This document shows positions 26,271 through 34,886 of a DNA stretch of 64,000 nucleotides, in pieces. Below the pieces are notes generated by a model. That model ran no database searches. It saw only the letters and a list, made by a program, of their open reading frames with translations, and was not told where the DNA came from. Origin of the DNA: JAZKJD01 sp040384585 (GTDB taxonomy: Bacteria; Pseudomonadota; Gammaproteobacteria; Diplorickettsiales; Diplorickettsiaceae); NCBI GenBank assembly GCA_040384585.1, contig JAZKJD010000019.1, forward strand, positions 19,168 to 83,167. The letters are read 5' to 3'. Positions within the stretch are counted from its first letter, which is position 1, and each line of letters begins with the position of its first letter. The position numbers were made by a program, and so were the translations under genes.

Positions 26271-26907
26271 ACGCTTTTTTAACTTGAGCAAACTCCAATT
26301 CAACTGGCGTAGAACGGCCAAAAATAATAACGGATACGCGTAAGCGATTTTTTTCATAATTGACCTCTTCAACTTCCCCATTAAAATCAGCAAAAGGCCC
26401 ATCTACTACACGTACCACTTCTCCCACCTCAAATAAAACCTTAGGTCGCGGCTTGTCAACTCCTTCTTGCATTCGTTGTAGGATTTTATCCACTTCTTTC
26501 ACGCTAAGTGGAACCGGCTTATCACTGGTGCCACCAATAAACTTAACAACACCCGGCGTCTTTTGTACGAGATACCAGCTGTCTTCATCCATTTCCATTT
26601 CCACCAACACATAACCAGGATAAAATTTCCGCGCTGTTTTACGTTTTTGACCTTGCCGTATCTCTACAACTTCTTCAGTAGGAACAATAATCTGGCCAAA
26701 TTTTTGCGTAAGATTTCCCTGCTGAATACGATCATTTAACGCTTCTAACACTTTACGCTCATAGCCTGAACGCGCCTGGAGAACATACCAATGCATTTTA
26801 TTGAGCGCTACTTTTTTGTCTACGGCTTCCGAAGGTTTCTTAGAAGGATCATCTTGAACCGCTTCCGCTTTTAACCGAGAGTGAAGATCTGATTTTTTTT
26901 CTGCCAT
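26269..26907 (-). CDS. nusG: Transcription termination/antitermination protein NusG
   Basis: NusG binds RNA polymerase beta' through its NGN domain (MHWYVLQARSGYERKVLEAL) and Rho or S10 through its KOW domain (GEVVRVVDGPFADFNGEVEE). The product is 212 residues; the usual length is about 181. The extra 35 residues are at the N-terminus, charged and probably disordered. Met 38, immediately before the NGN domain, is an alternative start. The downstream gap to rplK holds a repeat. Confidence 0.97.
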   Translation of the reverse strand: MAEKKSDLHSRLKAEAVQDDPSKKPSEAVDKKVALNKMHWYVLQARSGYERKVLEALNDRIQQGNLTQKFGQIIVPTEEVVEIRQGQKRKTARKFYPGYVLVEMEMDEDSWYLVQKTPGVVKFIGGTSDKPVPLSVKEVDKILQRMQEGVDKPRPKVLFEVGEVVRVVDGPFADFNGEVEEVNYEKNRLRVSVIIFGRSTPVELEFAQVKKA

Positions 26908-26925
26908 AGTGATAACTATCCCCTT

Positions 26926-27297
26926 CTACCCTGTTAAAAAAGCAACGGCCCATAATAAGAAACTATCAACAGCCCATAAAAATAAACCCGCCAGCACTAC
27001 CATGGCCATAACAAGGATCGTTGTACGTATAGTCTCTTGTCGAGTTGGCCAAACAACCTTATGTAATTCGGCGCGCGAAGCCTGGGAAAATACCCAAAGA
27101 CGCCGCCCTTGTGTTGTATAAAAAAATATGCAGACAAGAATAAACGCTACTATTATCCAAGCTATTAATCGAATAGCAATAGGCTGATGCGAAAAACGAT
27201 AATTTATACTGATAGCCAGTATAAAACCGACGACTATGACCGACCATAGGAAAACATCTTTTTTTGATGCCTTACTTTCAAGTTTTGTGTTCTTCAT
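26926..27297 (-). CDS. secE: Protein translocase subunit SecE
   Basis: SecE clamps the SecY channel. The 123-residue product has three predicted membrane segments (about 16-34, 44-62 and 92-118) and the conserved amphipathic motif ELHKVVWPTRQETIRTTILV at 77-96. It is the long, three-helix gammaproteobacterial type. Its order tRNA-Trp, secE, nusG is conserved. Confidence 0.96.
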   Translation of the reverse strand: MKNTKLESKASKKDVFLWSVIVVGFILAISINYRFSHQPIAIRLIAWIIVAFILVCIFFYTTQGRRLWVFSQASRAELHKVVWPTRQETIRTTILVMAMVVLAGLFLWAVDSFLLWAVAFLTG

Positions 27298-27313
27298 CTT
27301 ACCTAGTTGTATC

Positions 27314-27389
27314 TGGCAGGCCAGGAGGGAATCGAACCCCCAACCTGCGGTTTTGGAGACCGCCGCTCTGCCAATTGAGCTACTGGCCT
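27314..27389 (-). tRNA. tRNA-Trp (anticodon CCA)
   Basis: The minus strand folds into a cloverleaf with acceptor AGGCCAG/CTGGCCT, anticodon arm GCGGT-CTCCAAA-ACCGC, T loop GGTTCGATTCC and an encoded CCA end. Discriminator base is G. Confidence 0.97.
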
Positions 27390-27397
27390 AAACATCC

Positions 27398-27472
<75 letters not shown>

Positions 27473-27506
27473 TAGCGATTTAGGGACAGAACCTAATGAA
27501 CCCATG

Positions 27507-27580
27507 TGGAGCGGGTGATGGGAATCGAACCCACGCAATCAGCTTGGAAGGCTGAAGTTCTACCACTGAACTACACCCGC
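27507..27580 (-). tRNA. tRNA-Gly (anticodon TCC)
   Basis: Cloverleaf on the minus strand: acceptor GCGGGTG/CACCCGC, anticodon arm TCAGC-CTTCCAA-GCTGA, encoded CCA. Order Tyr-Gly-Thr matches the E. coli tufB tRNA cluster. Confidence 0.97.
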
Positions 27581-27657
27581 AAAGTGTTAAACTTATGAAA
27601 AAACTGTCTTTTTACAACACGTTCAAACGCAATAAAATAGTTGTTCCAATAAATTTC

Positions 27658-27742
<85 letters not shown>

Positions 27743-27759
27743 ACAAAATTGAGGGGGCT

Positions 27760-27788
27760 ATTTTGCGAAAGTCAAGGCTAGATGTCAA
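27760..27788 (-). promoter_or_regulatory. Promoter of the tRNA-secE-nusG cluster
   Basis: On the minus strand a perfect TTGACA (-35) is followed after exactly 17 bp by CAAAAT (-10, four of six) and a C-rich discriminator (AGCCCCC). The GC-rich discriminator is typical of stable-RNA promoters under stringent control. The tRNA-Tyr gene begins about 18 bp downstream. Confidence 0.65.
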
Positions 27789-27807
27789 CAACTATTATCA
27801 TTAGAAT

Positions 27808-28004
27808 ATACCGCTCGTACTTGAAGATGCGAGTCTTTAAAGATTTGAGCGAGCGGTATACCCTGTCACATGACGGGCACAAGCCGCGCTTGCGCACCGT
27901 CATCCAAGGAGAGAATCGCGATTCTCTCCTTGGAAATCCTCATCGCGAAAAGAATGTCCTTGAAGTTGCTATTCGCAACTTCAAGGACAATGGGTATATA
28001 CTCT
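27808..28004. repeat. Family B composite hairpin repeat, full copy
   Basis: The unit starts ATACCGCTCGTACTTGAAGA and continues through GAGCGAGCGGTATACCC, GACGGGCACAAGCCGCGCTT, the GGAGAGAATCGCGATTCTCTCC hairpin and CTTGAAGTTGCTATTCGCAACTTCAAG split over 27960-27985. The first 150 bp recur at 33233-33380. It fills most of the 403-bp gap between tRNA-Tyr and the MarC gene, which otherwise contains only the tRNA promoter and the palindrome at 28015. Confidence 0.8.
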
Positions 28005-28014
28005 TCGCACTTTA

Positions 28015-28105
28015 ATTTTCGGACTGCGTTTCCGCTCAGCTCGCAATCCTCATGTATCTTGTATACACTCCGGCTGCTTCGCCTTCGCGGCGCCTTGCCG
28101 AAAAT
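28015..28105. repeat. Imperfect palindrome upstream of the MarC gene
   Basis: The ends ATTTTCGG and CCGAAAAT are inverted repeats about 90 bp apart, with an inner GC-rich part (CTGCTTCGCCTTCGCGGCGC). No ORF. It looks like a further small palindromic element next to the family B copy. Confidence 0.5.
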
Positions 28106-28145
28106 CAAATTGCTGTGAGCATACATTAGAAACTAAAGTAATTTA

Positions 28146-28739
28146 ATGAACATCTACTCTGCCGCCGTCACAATTTTTCTAGTGATGGACCCCTTAGGAA
28201 ATATTCCCGTTTTCCTTTCACTACTTAAACAAGTTGAGCAGCAACGGCGCACGCGAATTATTTTACGTGAAAGCTTGATTGCATTTAGCATTCTTACACT
28301 TTTTTTATTTTGCGGAAAAACAATTCTACATAGCTTAAATATTAGTGAAGAAGCGCTAGGTGTTACCGGTGGAATTATCCTATTTTTGATTGCCATCAAA
28401 ATGTTATTTCCTAGCGCCAACCGTTTTACGGCTGATGATAGCCTAGGAGAACCCTTCATCGTCCCAATGGCAATTCCACTAATAGCAGGCCCTTCCGCCA
28501 TGACAACGCTTATTTTGTTTGCCAGCCAGGCGCCAAAACAAATGGGCCATTGGTTTATGGCCTTAACACTCGCTTCCTTAGTATCCACTCTTACCCTATT
28601 ATGCGCTACACCATTGCAAAAGCTATTAGGCCCTAAAGTCATTGCGGCATTGGAACGTTTAATGGGAATGATATTAACCACGATTGCCATACAAATGTTT
28701 TTAACTGGCGTAGGAATGTACTTTAAAAGTATCACGTAA
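28146..28739 (+). CDS. MarC/YhgN family integral membrane protein
   Basis: The 197-residue product is highly hydrophobic with about six membrane segments. MDPLGNIPVFLSLL near the N-terminus and PMAIPLIAGPSAMTTLILFA in the middle are the MarC family hallmarks. The family was once linked to multiple antibiotic resistance, but this has not held up and the transported substrate is unknown. It is a single gene transcribed convergently with rocD. Confidence 0.85.
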   Translation: MNIYSAAVTIFLVMDPLGNIPVFLSLLKQVEQQRRTRIILRESLIAFSILTLFLFCGKTILHSLNISEEALGVTGGIILFLIAIKMLFPSANRFTADDSLGEPFIVPMAIPLIAGPSAMTTLILFASQAPKQMGHWFMALTLASLVSTLTLLCATPLQKLLGPKVIAALERLMGMILTTIAIQMFLTGVGMYFKSIT

Positions 28740-28749
28740 GAAGTGAGTG

Positions 28750-28772
28750 AGCCCAGCTTCGCCGGGCACCAT
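28750..28772. terminator. Hairpin between MarC gene and rocD
   Basis: GCCCAGC-TTC-GCCGGGC forms a 7-bp stem with one mismatch in the spacer between two convergent genes. There is only a short, weak T-rich tail, so it is a possible bidirectional terminator, not a strong one. Confidence 0.35.
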
Positions 28773-28773
28773 T

Positions 28774-30027
28774 TTATATCAGTACATTTTTTACTATTTG
28801 TATAGCATCATCCAATTGCTCTTTACTAATCACTAAAGGAGGCGCAAAGCGAATAACCGTATCATGTGTTTCATAACTTAGTAAGCCTTCTGCAAGCAAC
28901 TTCAAACAAACGTCCCGTCCTTTCGCATAACGCGGATCAAGCTCTACCCCTATAAATAAACCTTTACCACGAATTTCTTTGATGCAGGGCGTGTCTAATG
29001 TTAGTAAGGATTGATAGAAATAGTTTCCCAACACTTCTGAACGTTGAATCAAACCCTCATCAAATAATATTTCTAGCGCCTGTAAAGCCACAGTAGCCGC
29101 TAAGGGATTCCCCCCAAACGTACTACCATGATCACCGGGTGTAAAAACGTCCATGACTTCACGCTTGCTCAAAAATAAGGATACAGGGAGTAATCCACCT
29201 CCTAAAGCCTTCCCTAAAATCAAACCATCCGGCTTCACTTGTTCATGCTCACAGGCCAAGAAACGGCCTGTTCTCCCTAGACCGGTTTGAATTTCATCTA
29301 AAATCAATAAAACGTTGTTCTTGTTACAAAGCTCAGCGGCTTTTTTCAGATAACCCGTAGGCGGAACCACAATCCCTCGCTCACCTTGTATCGGCTCAAC
29401 GAGAAATGCAGCGGTATGTGGTGACATCGCTTTTGATAACGCTTCTAGATCAGCATAAGGGATAACTTTAAATCCGGGTGCAAAAGGACCAAAACCCAAT
29501 TGATATTGCGGCTTGGAAGATAGTCCTACTACCGTCGTGGTCCGCCCATGGAAATTCCCTTTACAAACAATAATTTCAGCTCGATCCTTTGGAACCTGTT
29601 TAACCGTATATGCCCATTTCCTGGCCGCTTTTATCGCTGTTTCCACCGCCTCAACGCCGGTGTTCATGGGTAATGCACAATCCATTTTCGTTAATTCACA
29701 AATACGTTGTAAAAAAACCCCTAATCTATCGCTATAAAAAGCACGTGAACAAATGGCCAAGCGTTGTGCTTGCTCGGTTAAGGTGTTCACTAAACGAGGA
29801 TGGCAATGGCCATGACTCACCGCCGAATAAGCACTCATCATATCGATATAGCGCTTTCCTGCCGTATCCCAAAGGTAGGCACCCAAGCCACGACTTAATA
29901 CGACCGGTAACGGATCATAGTTGGCTGCCCCATAATGCTTTTCCAATTGCATTACTTTATTTATTTGAGTTGTAGTCGTTGATTTAACGGAACTAACGGA
30001 ACCAATCAGTGCGTCATGGTTTTGCAT
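28774..30027 (-). CDS. rocD: Ornithine aminotransferase
   Basis: The enzyme converts ornithine and 2-oxoglutarate to glutamate semialdehyde and glutamate with pyridoxal phosphate. The 417-residue product is a class III aminotransferase: MNTGVEAVETAIKAARKWAY near 120-139, ILDEIQTGLGRTGRF around 240-254 and the PLP lysine in LILGKALGGGLLPVS. It starts 6 nt after the arginase stop, so the two act as an operon turning arginine into glutamate semialdehyde. Other class III aminotransferases cannot be fully excluded, but the neighbour supports rocD. Confidence 0.9.
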   Translation of the reverse strand: MQNHDALIGSVSSVKSTTTTQINKVMQLEKHYGAANYDPLPVVLSRGLGAYLWDTAGKRYIDMMSAYSAVSHGHCHPRLVNTLTEQAQRLAICSRAFYSDRLGVFLQRICELTKMDCALPMNTGVEAVETAIKAARKWAYTVKQVPKDRAEIIVCKGNFHGRTTTVVGLSSKPQYQLGFGPFAPGFKVIPYADLEALSKAMSPHTAAFLVEPIQGERGIVVPPTGYLKKAAELCNKNNVLLILDEIQTGLGRTGRFLACEHEQVKPDGLILGKALGGGLLPVSLFLSKREVMDVFTPGDHGSTFGGNPLAATVALQALEILFDEGLIQRSEVLGNYFYQSLLTLDTPCIKEIRGKGLFIGVELDPRYAKGRDVCLKLLAEGLLSYETHDTVIRFAPPLVISKEQLDDAIQIVKNVLI

Positions 30028-30033
30028 AAGGGT

Positions 30034-30915
30034 TTACTCTCCAAAAATACTTAACACTATCTTATGAATTAATTGCTCAGTCTTATTATCTTCATCAAGA
30101 TAGGGATTATATTCAACAATTTCTAAACCGAGTAGTTGTTTTTCTTGCCGCAATAACGTCAAAGCTTGACATAAATCTTTCCCGGCAATCCCATCCGGTT
30201 CTGGCACGCCTACGCCGGGTGCATCGTTGGGGTCAATTGCATCTAAGTCTAAACTCACACCAAACCCGGCTGTATTTTTCTTAGCACGGGCAATCGCTTC
30301 CTGCAATACAACGATTAAGCCTCGCCGTTTAATTTCTGGCATTTCATAAATACGTACACCCAAACGGCGTAATAAAGCCGCTTCTTCGCTTTCAAAACTG
30401 CGAGCGCCAATCAAACTGAGATGTTCAGGTTTTAGTTTTGGCTTAGACGTCAAAATTTCCGTTAATGCCACGTCACCATAACCCAATAATGCAGCCAGTG
30501 GCATACCATGAATATTGCCACTGGGTGTGGTATCAAAGGTATGGCTATCCATGTGCGCATCTATCCAGATTAATCCTAGTGCATTCTCCGTACTCAATTT
30601 AGTCGCTGAAACCCCACTCCATGTCCCTATTGCACTCGAATGATCGCCACCGATGACTAAAAATGGCTGATCTTGTTCTACTAAATCATGGGTGATTTCT
30701 GCCAATTGCCTATTCAGTTCAGCAACTTGAATTAAACGGTCTTTTGTTGAATCGGCTTGAAGCGCCAACATGGCCTGCCAATGACTATTTAAACCCTGAC
30801 TTGATAACTTATTTTCAATGTGATGCTCTTTAAGCTTACGTGGTCCCTCAGCACAACCCGAATTATTAGCCGCTAACCCCGAAGCATAGCCAAGCAATAC
30901 TAATGACGTTGACAT
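30034..30915 (-). CDS. rocF: Arginase
   Basis: Arginase hydrolyses arginine to ornithine and urea using two Mn ions. The 293-residue product has the metal motifs GGDHSSAIG (near 85), DAHMDSHT (near 120) and SLDLDAIDPNDAPG (near 218). I use ATG 30915 (MSTSLVLLGYASG), preceded by GGGAG; the upstream extension to 31053 is not family-like. It is co-transcribed with rocD. The upstream region to the divergent antiporter gene contains a GGGAAGAAGC hairpin repeat. Confidence 0.92.
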   Translation of the reverse strand: MSTSLVLLGYASGLAANNSGCAEGPRKLKEHHIENKLSSQGLNSHWQAMLALQADSTKDRLIQVAELNRQLAEITHDLVEQDQPFLVIGGDHSSAIGTWSGVSATKLSTENALGLIWIDAHMDSHTFDTTPSGNIHGMPLAALLGYGDVALTEILTSKPKLKPEHLSLIGARSFESEEAALLRRLGVRIYEMPEIKRRGLIVVLQEAIARAKKNTAGFGVSLDLDAIDPNDAPGVGVPEPDGIAGKDLCQALTLLRQEKQLLGLEIVEYNPYLDEDNKTEQLIHKIVLSIFGE

Positions 30916-31047
30916 TATTTTTTTTATCTCCCAAATTAAGAAATTAAATTTGCAAACTCGTAATTTCAGTCGCCAATAGTATATACTCAAATCGCACGGG
31001 AAGAAGCGAATCCCGCTTCTTCCCGTACCTTTTTTTACGAGCGGTAT

Positions 31048-33225
31048 ATGCAAGCACTTGCGCCACTCATCAAGGACCTCGCTGTCATATTAGGCGTTGC
31101 CAGTCTGGTTACGCTTTTATTTCAAAAAATAAAACAACCCGTTGTGCTAGGTTATCTTCTGTCCGGGATCATAGTAGGCCCTTATGTGCCTCCCCATGAC
31201 TTGGTTACCGACGTTCCTAGCCTACATACCTTATCTGAGCTGGGCGTTATCTTCTTAATGTTTTCTCTGGGTTTAGATTTTAGTTTTCATAAACTGAAAC
31301 GTGTCGGAACACCCGCTATCGTGACGGGTTTGCTTGAAGTCATACTGGTATTGGCGATTGGCATTGGCCTAGGAAAGGTTCTCGGCTGGCCCACCTACGA
31401 TTGTATTTTTTTAGGGGCCGCCCTCTCCATTTCCTCAACAACCATTATTATTAAGGCCATGGAAGAGCTGGGATTAAAAAATAAACACTTTGCTGAACTG
31501 GTATTTGGTATTCTTATTGTGGAAGATCTGCTAGCCATTTTACTACTGGCAGGTCTTTCTATTGTCGTCGGCACGCATGTACTTTTTTCAGCAAGTCTCA
31601 TCGACTCCGCTATTAAGCTCTTCATTGTTGTCGGAAGCTGGTTTTTAGTGGGTTATTTTTTAATTCCTCCTTTAATTCGAAAGTTAGTCAATGTCGCCAA
31701 CCAAGAAACTCTGACGATTGTATCCGTCGCACTTTGTTTATTACTCGTTTGTATCGCTGCCTATTTTGGCTATTCCAGTGCGCTCGGTGCATTTATCATG
31801 GGCTCAATCCTCGCCGAAACGGATCTGATTACATTTATCGAACAATATATGCGACCTATACGCGATATTTTCGCTGCCGTTTTTTTTATTTCGGTAGGAA
31901 TGCTTATCAATCCGAATATCATTGTTGAACATATCGGTATTGTACTGCTGATTTCTGCTGTGACTATCCTTGCTAAAATTTTAACCACAGCAACCGGTGC
32001 ATTAGCCACAGGACAAAACCTAAGCACTTCTGTACGCGCAGGATTTAGCATGGCGCAAATTGGTGAGTTTTCTTTTATCATTGCCGGCTTAGGACTTGCC
32101 TTAGAAGTCACCCGGCCCACACTATTCCCTATTATTATTGCGGTATCCGCTGTCACAACGTTTACTACGCCTTATCTTATCAAGTCCTCTGCCTACGTCA
32201 GCAGAAAACTAGAAAAAAACCTACCCTATTCCATAAGCACCTTACTAAATCACTATTCTGTTTTGATTCATCGCTATCTCATGCTTAAGAAAAAACGGGT
32301 TATCTATAGCCAGTATATTGCTAGACTCTTGATCAACGGGGTAATGGTTGCCATTATTTTCAGCCTCAGCGAAAAATGGATCTTCCCGAAGATCAGCGAA
32401 TGGATAATAACAATCTATTGGGTGAATACACTAAGTTGTCTTATTGCCTTGTTACTCGCTTCTCCCTTCATTTGGGGTATGATTTTTGCCTATAAAATTT
32501 TCCACTATCGATCACGCGCTGCCATCAAACCCATTATTGCAATAGGATGGATATTTACTTTTACCGTCATTACCACGCTGGCTGTCACCTACTTCCATAC
32601 CTGGTCCATTACGCTTCTTTTAGGATTCATTGCCTTTATTCTCTTTAGCCTTCTGCACAAACTACTACAAAAATTCTATCCTTGGTTAGAAAAGAGATTT
32701 TTAGCTAACATCAAAACACCCACATTACAAGAAGCCTCAAAAGACGAACTGCTATCCTGGGGAACCAATGTAAAAGGGTCAAATATCAGTAGTAATTACT
32801 ATTTTATTAACAAAACCCTGGAAGAATTAAATCTTCATCAACAGTTTGGGATTCATGTGATTGCCCTTTATCGTGGCACTAAAATCATTCTCGCCCCTAA
32901 GCATCAAGAAAAAATCCGCCTCTACGACAAATTATTTATTCTTGGCAGCGATGAACAAATTGATGCCTTTAGTCAACTTTTACAGGCAAATATTTATCAA
33001 GAGGAACTTGAGCTTTATAATTATTTCGAATTAAAAACCTTCTTACTCGATAAAACACACCCTTTTGTCGGGCTTACTATTGAAAAAGCGATGGAAGAAA
33101 ATCAGATGGAAGGCATTATATTAGGTCTAGAACGCAAAGGAGTCAGAGAGCTCAATCCAAACAAAGACATCGTGTTACAAAAAGATGATCTATTAATCTT
33201 GCTCCTTAGTAAACCTCTTACATAG
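31048..33225 (+). CDS. CPA2 family monovalent cation/proton antiporter (KefB/RosB-like)
   Basis: The N-terminal 370 residues form a Na+/H+ exchanger domain with about 12 membrane segments (GYLLSGIIVGPYVPPHD; LGVIFLMFSLGLDFSFHKL; SSALGAFIMGSILAETD). A second membrane region (about 420-540) is followed by two TrkA-C-like regulatory domains (about 560-640 and 645-725). A Rossmann TrkA-N domain is not evident, unlike KefB/KefC. It probably exchanges K+ or Na+ for protons. The start codon lies at the end of a GAGCGGTATA repeat, so the leader is repeat-derived. Confidence 0.85.
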   Translation: MQALAPLIKDLAVILGVASLVTLLFQKIKQPVVLGYLLSGIIVGPYVPPHDLVTDVPSLHTLSELGVIFLMFSLGLDFSFHKLKRVGTPAIVTGLLEVILVLAIGIGLGKVLGWPTYDCIFLGAALSISSTTIIIKAMEELGLKNKHFAELVFGILIVEDLLAILLLAGLSIVVGTHVLFSASLIDSAIKLFIVVGSWFLVGYFLIPPLIRKLVNVANQETLTIVSVALCLLLVCIAAYFGYSSALGAFIMGSILAETDLITFIEQYMRPIRDIFAAVFFISVGMLINPNIIVEHIGIVLLISAVTILAKILTTATGALATGQNLSTSVRAGFSMAQIGEFSFIIAGLGLALEVTRPTLFPIIIAVSAVTTFTTPYLIKSSAYVSRKLEKNLPYSISTLLNHYSVLIHRYLMLKKKRVIYSQYIARLLINGVMVAIIFSLSEKWIFPKISEWIITIYWVNTLSCLIALLLASPFIWGMIFAYKIFHYRSRAAIKPIIAIGWIFTFTVITTLAVTYFHTWSITLLLGFIAFILFSLLHKLLQKFYPWLEKRFLANIKTPTLQEASKDELLSWGTNVKGSNISSNYYFINKTLEELNLHQQFGIHVIALYRGTKIILAPKHQEKIRLYDKLFILGSDEQIDAFSQLLQANIYQEELELYNYFELKTFLLDKTHPFVGLTIEKAMEENQMEGIILGLERKGVRELNPNKDIVLQKDDLLILLLSKPLT

Positions 33226-33232
33226 GCGTCCT

Positions 33233-33411
33233 ATACCGCTCGTACTTGAAGATGCGAACCTTTAAAGATTTGAGCGAGCGGTATACCCTATCACATGACG
33301 GGCACAAGCCGCGCTTGCGCACCGTCATCCAAGGAGAGAATCGCGATCTCTCCTTGGAAATCCTCATCGCGAAAAGAAAGTCCCCTTGTCATCACGTTAG
33401 AGACATAACCT
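33233..33411. repeat. Family B copy joined to a family A fragment
   Basis: 33233-33380 repeats the unit at 27808 nearly base for base (ATACCGCTCGTACTTGAAGA to CTCATCGCGAAAAGAA). From 33377 it passes into AAGTCCCCTTGTCATCACG and ends AGAGACATAACCT, which are pieces of family A. The junction suggests insertion of one element into another, or deletion between them. Confidence 0.75.
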
Positions 33412-33459
33412 AAATCTCTTCCTTGATGTGAGAACAAACTATGCTAGCATAAGGGCTAA

Positions 33460-33532
33460 GTGTGTTGACAATTGTGCTAGGATGAGGGAAAAACGGCTCT
33501 TTTTCGCCATCATCGTGCAATTGTCAACACAC
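33460..33532. repeat. Family F hairpin with 15-bp perfect arms upstream of pcnB
   Basis: GTGTGTTGACAATTG and CAATTGTCAACACAC are perfect 15-bp inverted repeats around an inner, partly pairing core that contains TGCTAGGATGAGGG and GCCATCATCGTG. A related core with entirely different arms occurs at 37560-37691. Together with the B/A composite it fills the 335-bp gap before pcnB and may act as a terminator. Confidence 0.75.
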
Positions 33533-33560
33533 CCATAACAAACCCTAGAGGATAATCACT

Positions 33561-34886
33561 ATTATTAAGAAGTTTTTCCATCGCCTTTTCCCTAAAAAGA
33601 GAATTTACCCGACACCCGAAATCATCCCCAGAGCGGAACATACTATTTCGCGCAAAGACATCACTAGCAATGCGCTCAAAGTGCTTTATCGACTCAAGCA
33701 ACAGGGCTACAGTGCTTATTTAGTCGGTGGCTGTATACGCGACCTACTACTCAAGAAAAAACCAAAAGATTTTGATATTGCCACCAATGCACACCCTGAA
33801 AAAATAAAAAAACTCTTTCGTAATTGTCTATTGATTGGCAGACGCTTTCGGCTCGCCCATATTCGTTTTGGACGAGAAATTATCGAAGTCACCACGTTTC
33901 GCGCTGATAGTGAAAAAAAATCTTTTAAACATCGAGCAGTAGCCGCCCATGGAATGCTACTTCGTGACAACATCTATGGCAGCATTGAAGAAGACGCTTG
34001 GCGACGCGATTTCACCATAAATGCCTTGTATTATAATATCGCTGATTTTTCTCTTGTCGATTACTGCGGAGGAATATCCGATATCCAACACAAAATTGTT
34101 CGCATCATCGGCGATCCCCTATCCCGTTATCAAGAAGATCCCGTGCGCTTATTGCGTGCTATCCGCTTCGCAGGAAAATTAGGATTTACACTCGCGACGA
34201 CAACAGGTGAATGCATACCCGAACTAGCCCATTTATTACGTCACGTTCCCCCCGCTCGTTTATTTGAAGAAATCCTCAAACTTTTTCATCATGGTCAAGC
34301 GTTCAGAACCTATCAACTTCTCCTGCATTATCAATTATTGAATGAACTATTTCCGCAAACGCTAGCCTGCATTGACCAAGAAAGCACCCAAAAACTGCTA
34401 GAAATTGCCTGTAAAAATACAGATCAACGCATTCAGGAAGAGAAAACCGTTTCACCGGCTTTTTTATTTGCTGTTTTCTTGTGGCCTGCAGTACAAGCAA
34501 AAGTACAGCGTTCTATCAAACGACAGTCGCCCTTATTTATCGCTTATCAACACGCCATTAGTGATGTCCTCTCTGAACAACAAAAACAGATTACCATCCC
34601 AAGACGCTATAGTACTGCCATACGAGAAATATGGGATTTGCAGCAACGACTCAGCCAACGCCGCCCTTTTATGGTCAACCGACTCATGGCGCATCCACGT
34701 TTTCGTGCAGCTTATGATTTTCTCTTATTACGTGCAGAAATACAGGAAATATCACCGGGTATTACTCACTGGTGGACAGAGTATCTAGCCGCCGATGAGC
34801 CGACAAAGAAAGAACTTATCGATCAAATGCTAATACCACAACAAAAAACACCGAGACGACATAACAAGCGAGGAAAATTTGTATGA
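33561..34886 (+). CDS. pcnB: Poly(A) polymerase I, probable AUU start
   Basis: PcnB adds poly(A) tails that promote RNA decay. It has LVGGCIRDLLLKKKPKDFDI (nucleotidyltransferase G-G and DxD motifs), RRDFTINALYYN and RYQEDPVRLLRAIRFAGKLG. Homology to E. coli PcnB (IPRAEHTISRKDITSNALKV) extends upstream of the first GTG at 33681. In that frame there is no ATG, GTG or TTG back to the stop at 33546. ATT at 33561 has AGAGGA ending 8 nt upstream and gives 441 residues. E. coli pcnB is known to start with AUU. It overlaps pgi by 4 nt. Confidence 0.92.
   Translation: MIKKFFHRLFPKKRIYPTPEIIPRAEHTISRKDITSNALKVLYRLKQQGYSAYLVGGCIRDLLLKKKPKDFDIATNAHPEKIKKLFRNCLLIGRRFRLAHIRFGREIIEVTTFRADSEKKSFKHRAVAAHGMLLRDNIYGSIEEDAWRRDFTINALYYNIADFSLVDYCGGISDIQHKIVRIIGDPLSRYQEDPVRLLRAIRFAGKLGFTLATTTGECIPELAHLLRHVPPARLFEEILKLFHHGQAFRTYQLLLHYQLLNELFPQTLACIDQESTQKLLEIACKNTDQRIQEEKTVSPAFLFAVFLWPAVQAKVQRSIKRQSPLFIAYQHAISDVLSEQQKQITIPRRYSTAIREIWDLQQRLSQRRPFMVNRLMAHPRFRAAYDFLLLRAEIQEISPGITHWWTEYLAADEPTKKELIDQMLIPQQKTPRRHNKRGKFV

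Noticed and set aside
30935..30965. ATTAAG/ATTAAA pair upstream of rocF as a PmrA-type box
   Set aside because: The half-sites are 8 bp apart, which does not fit the 11-bp period.
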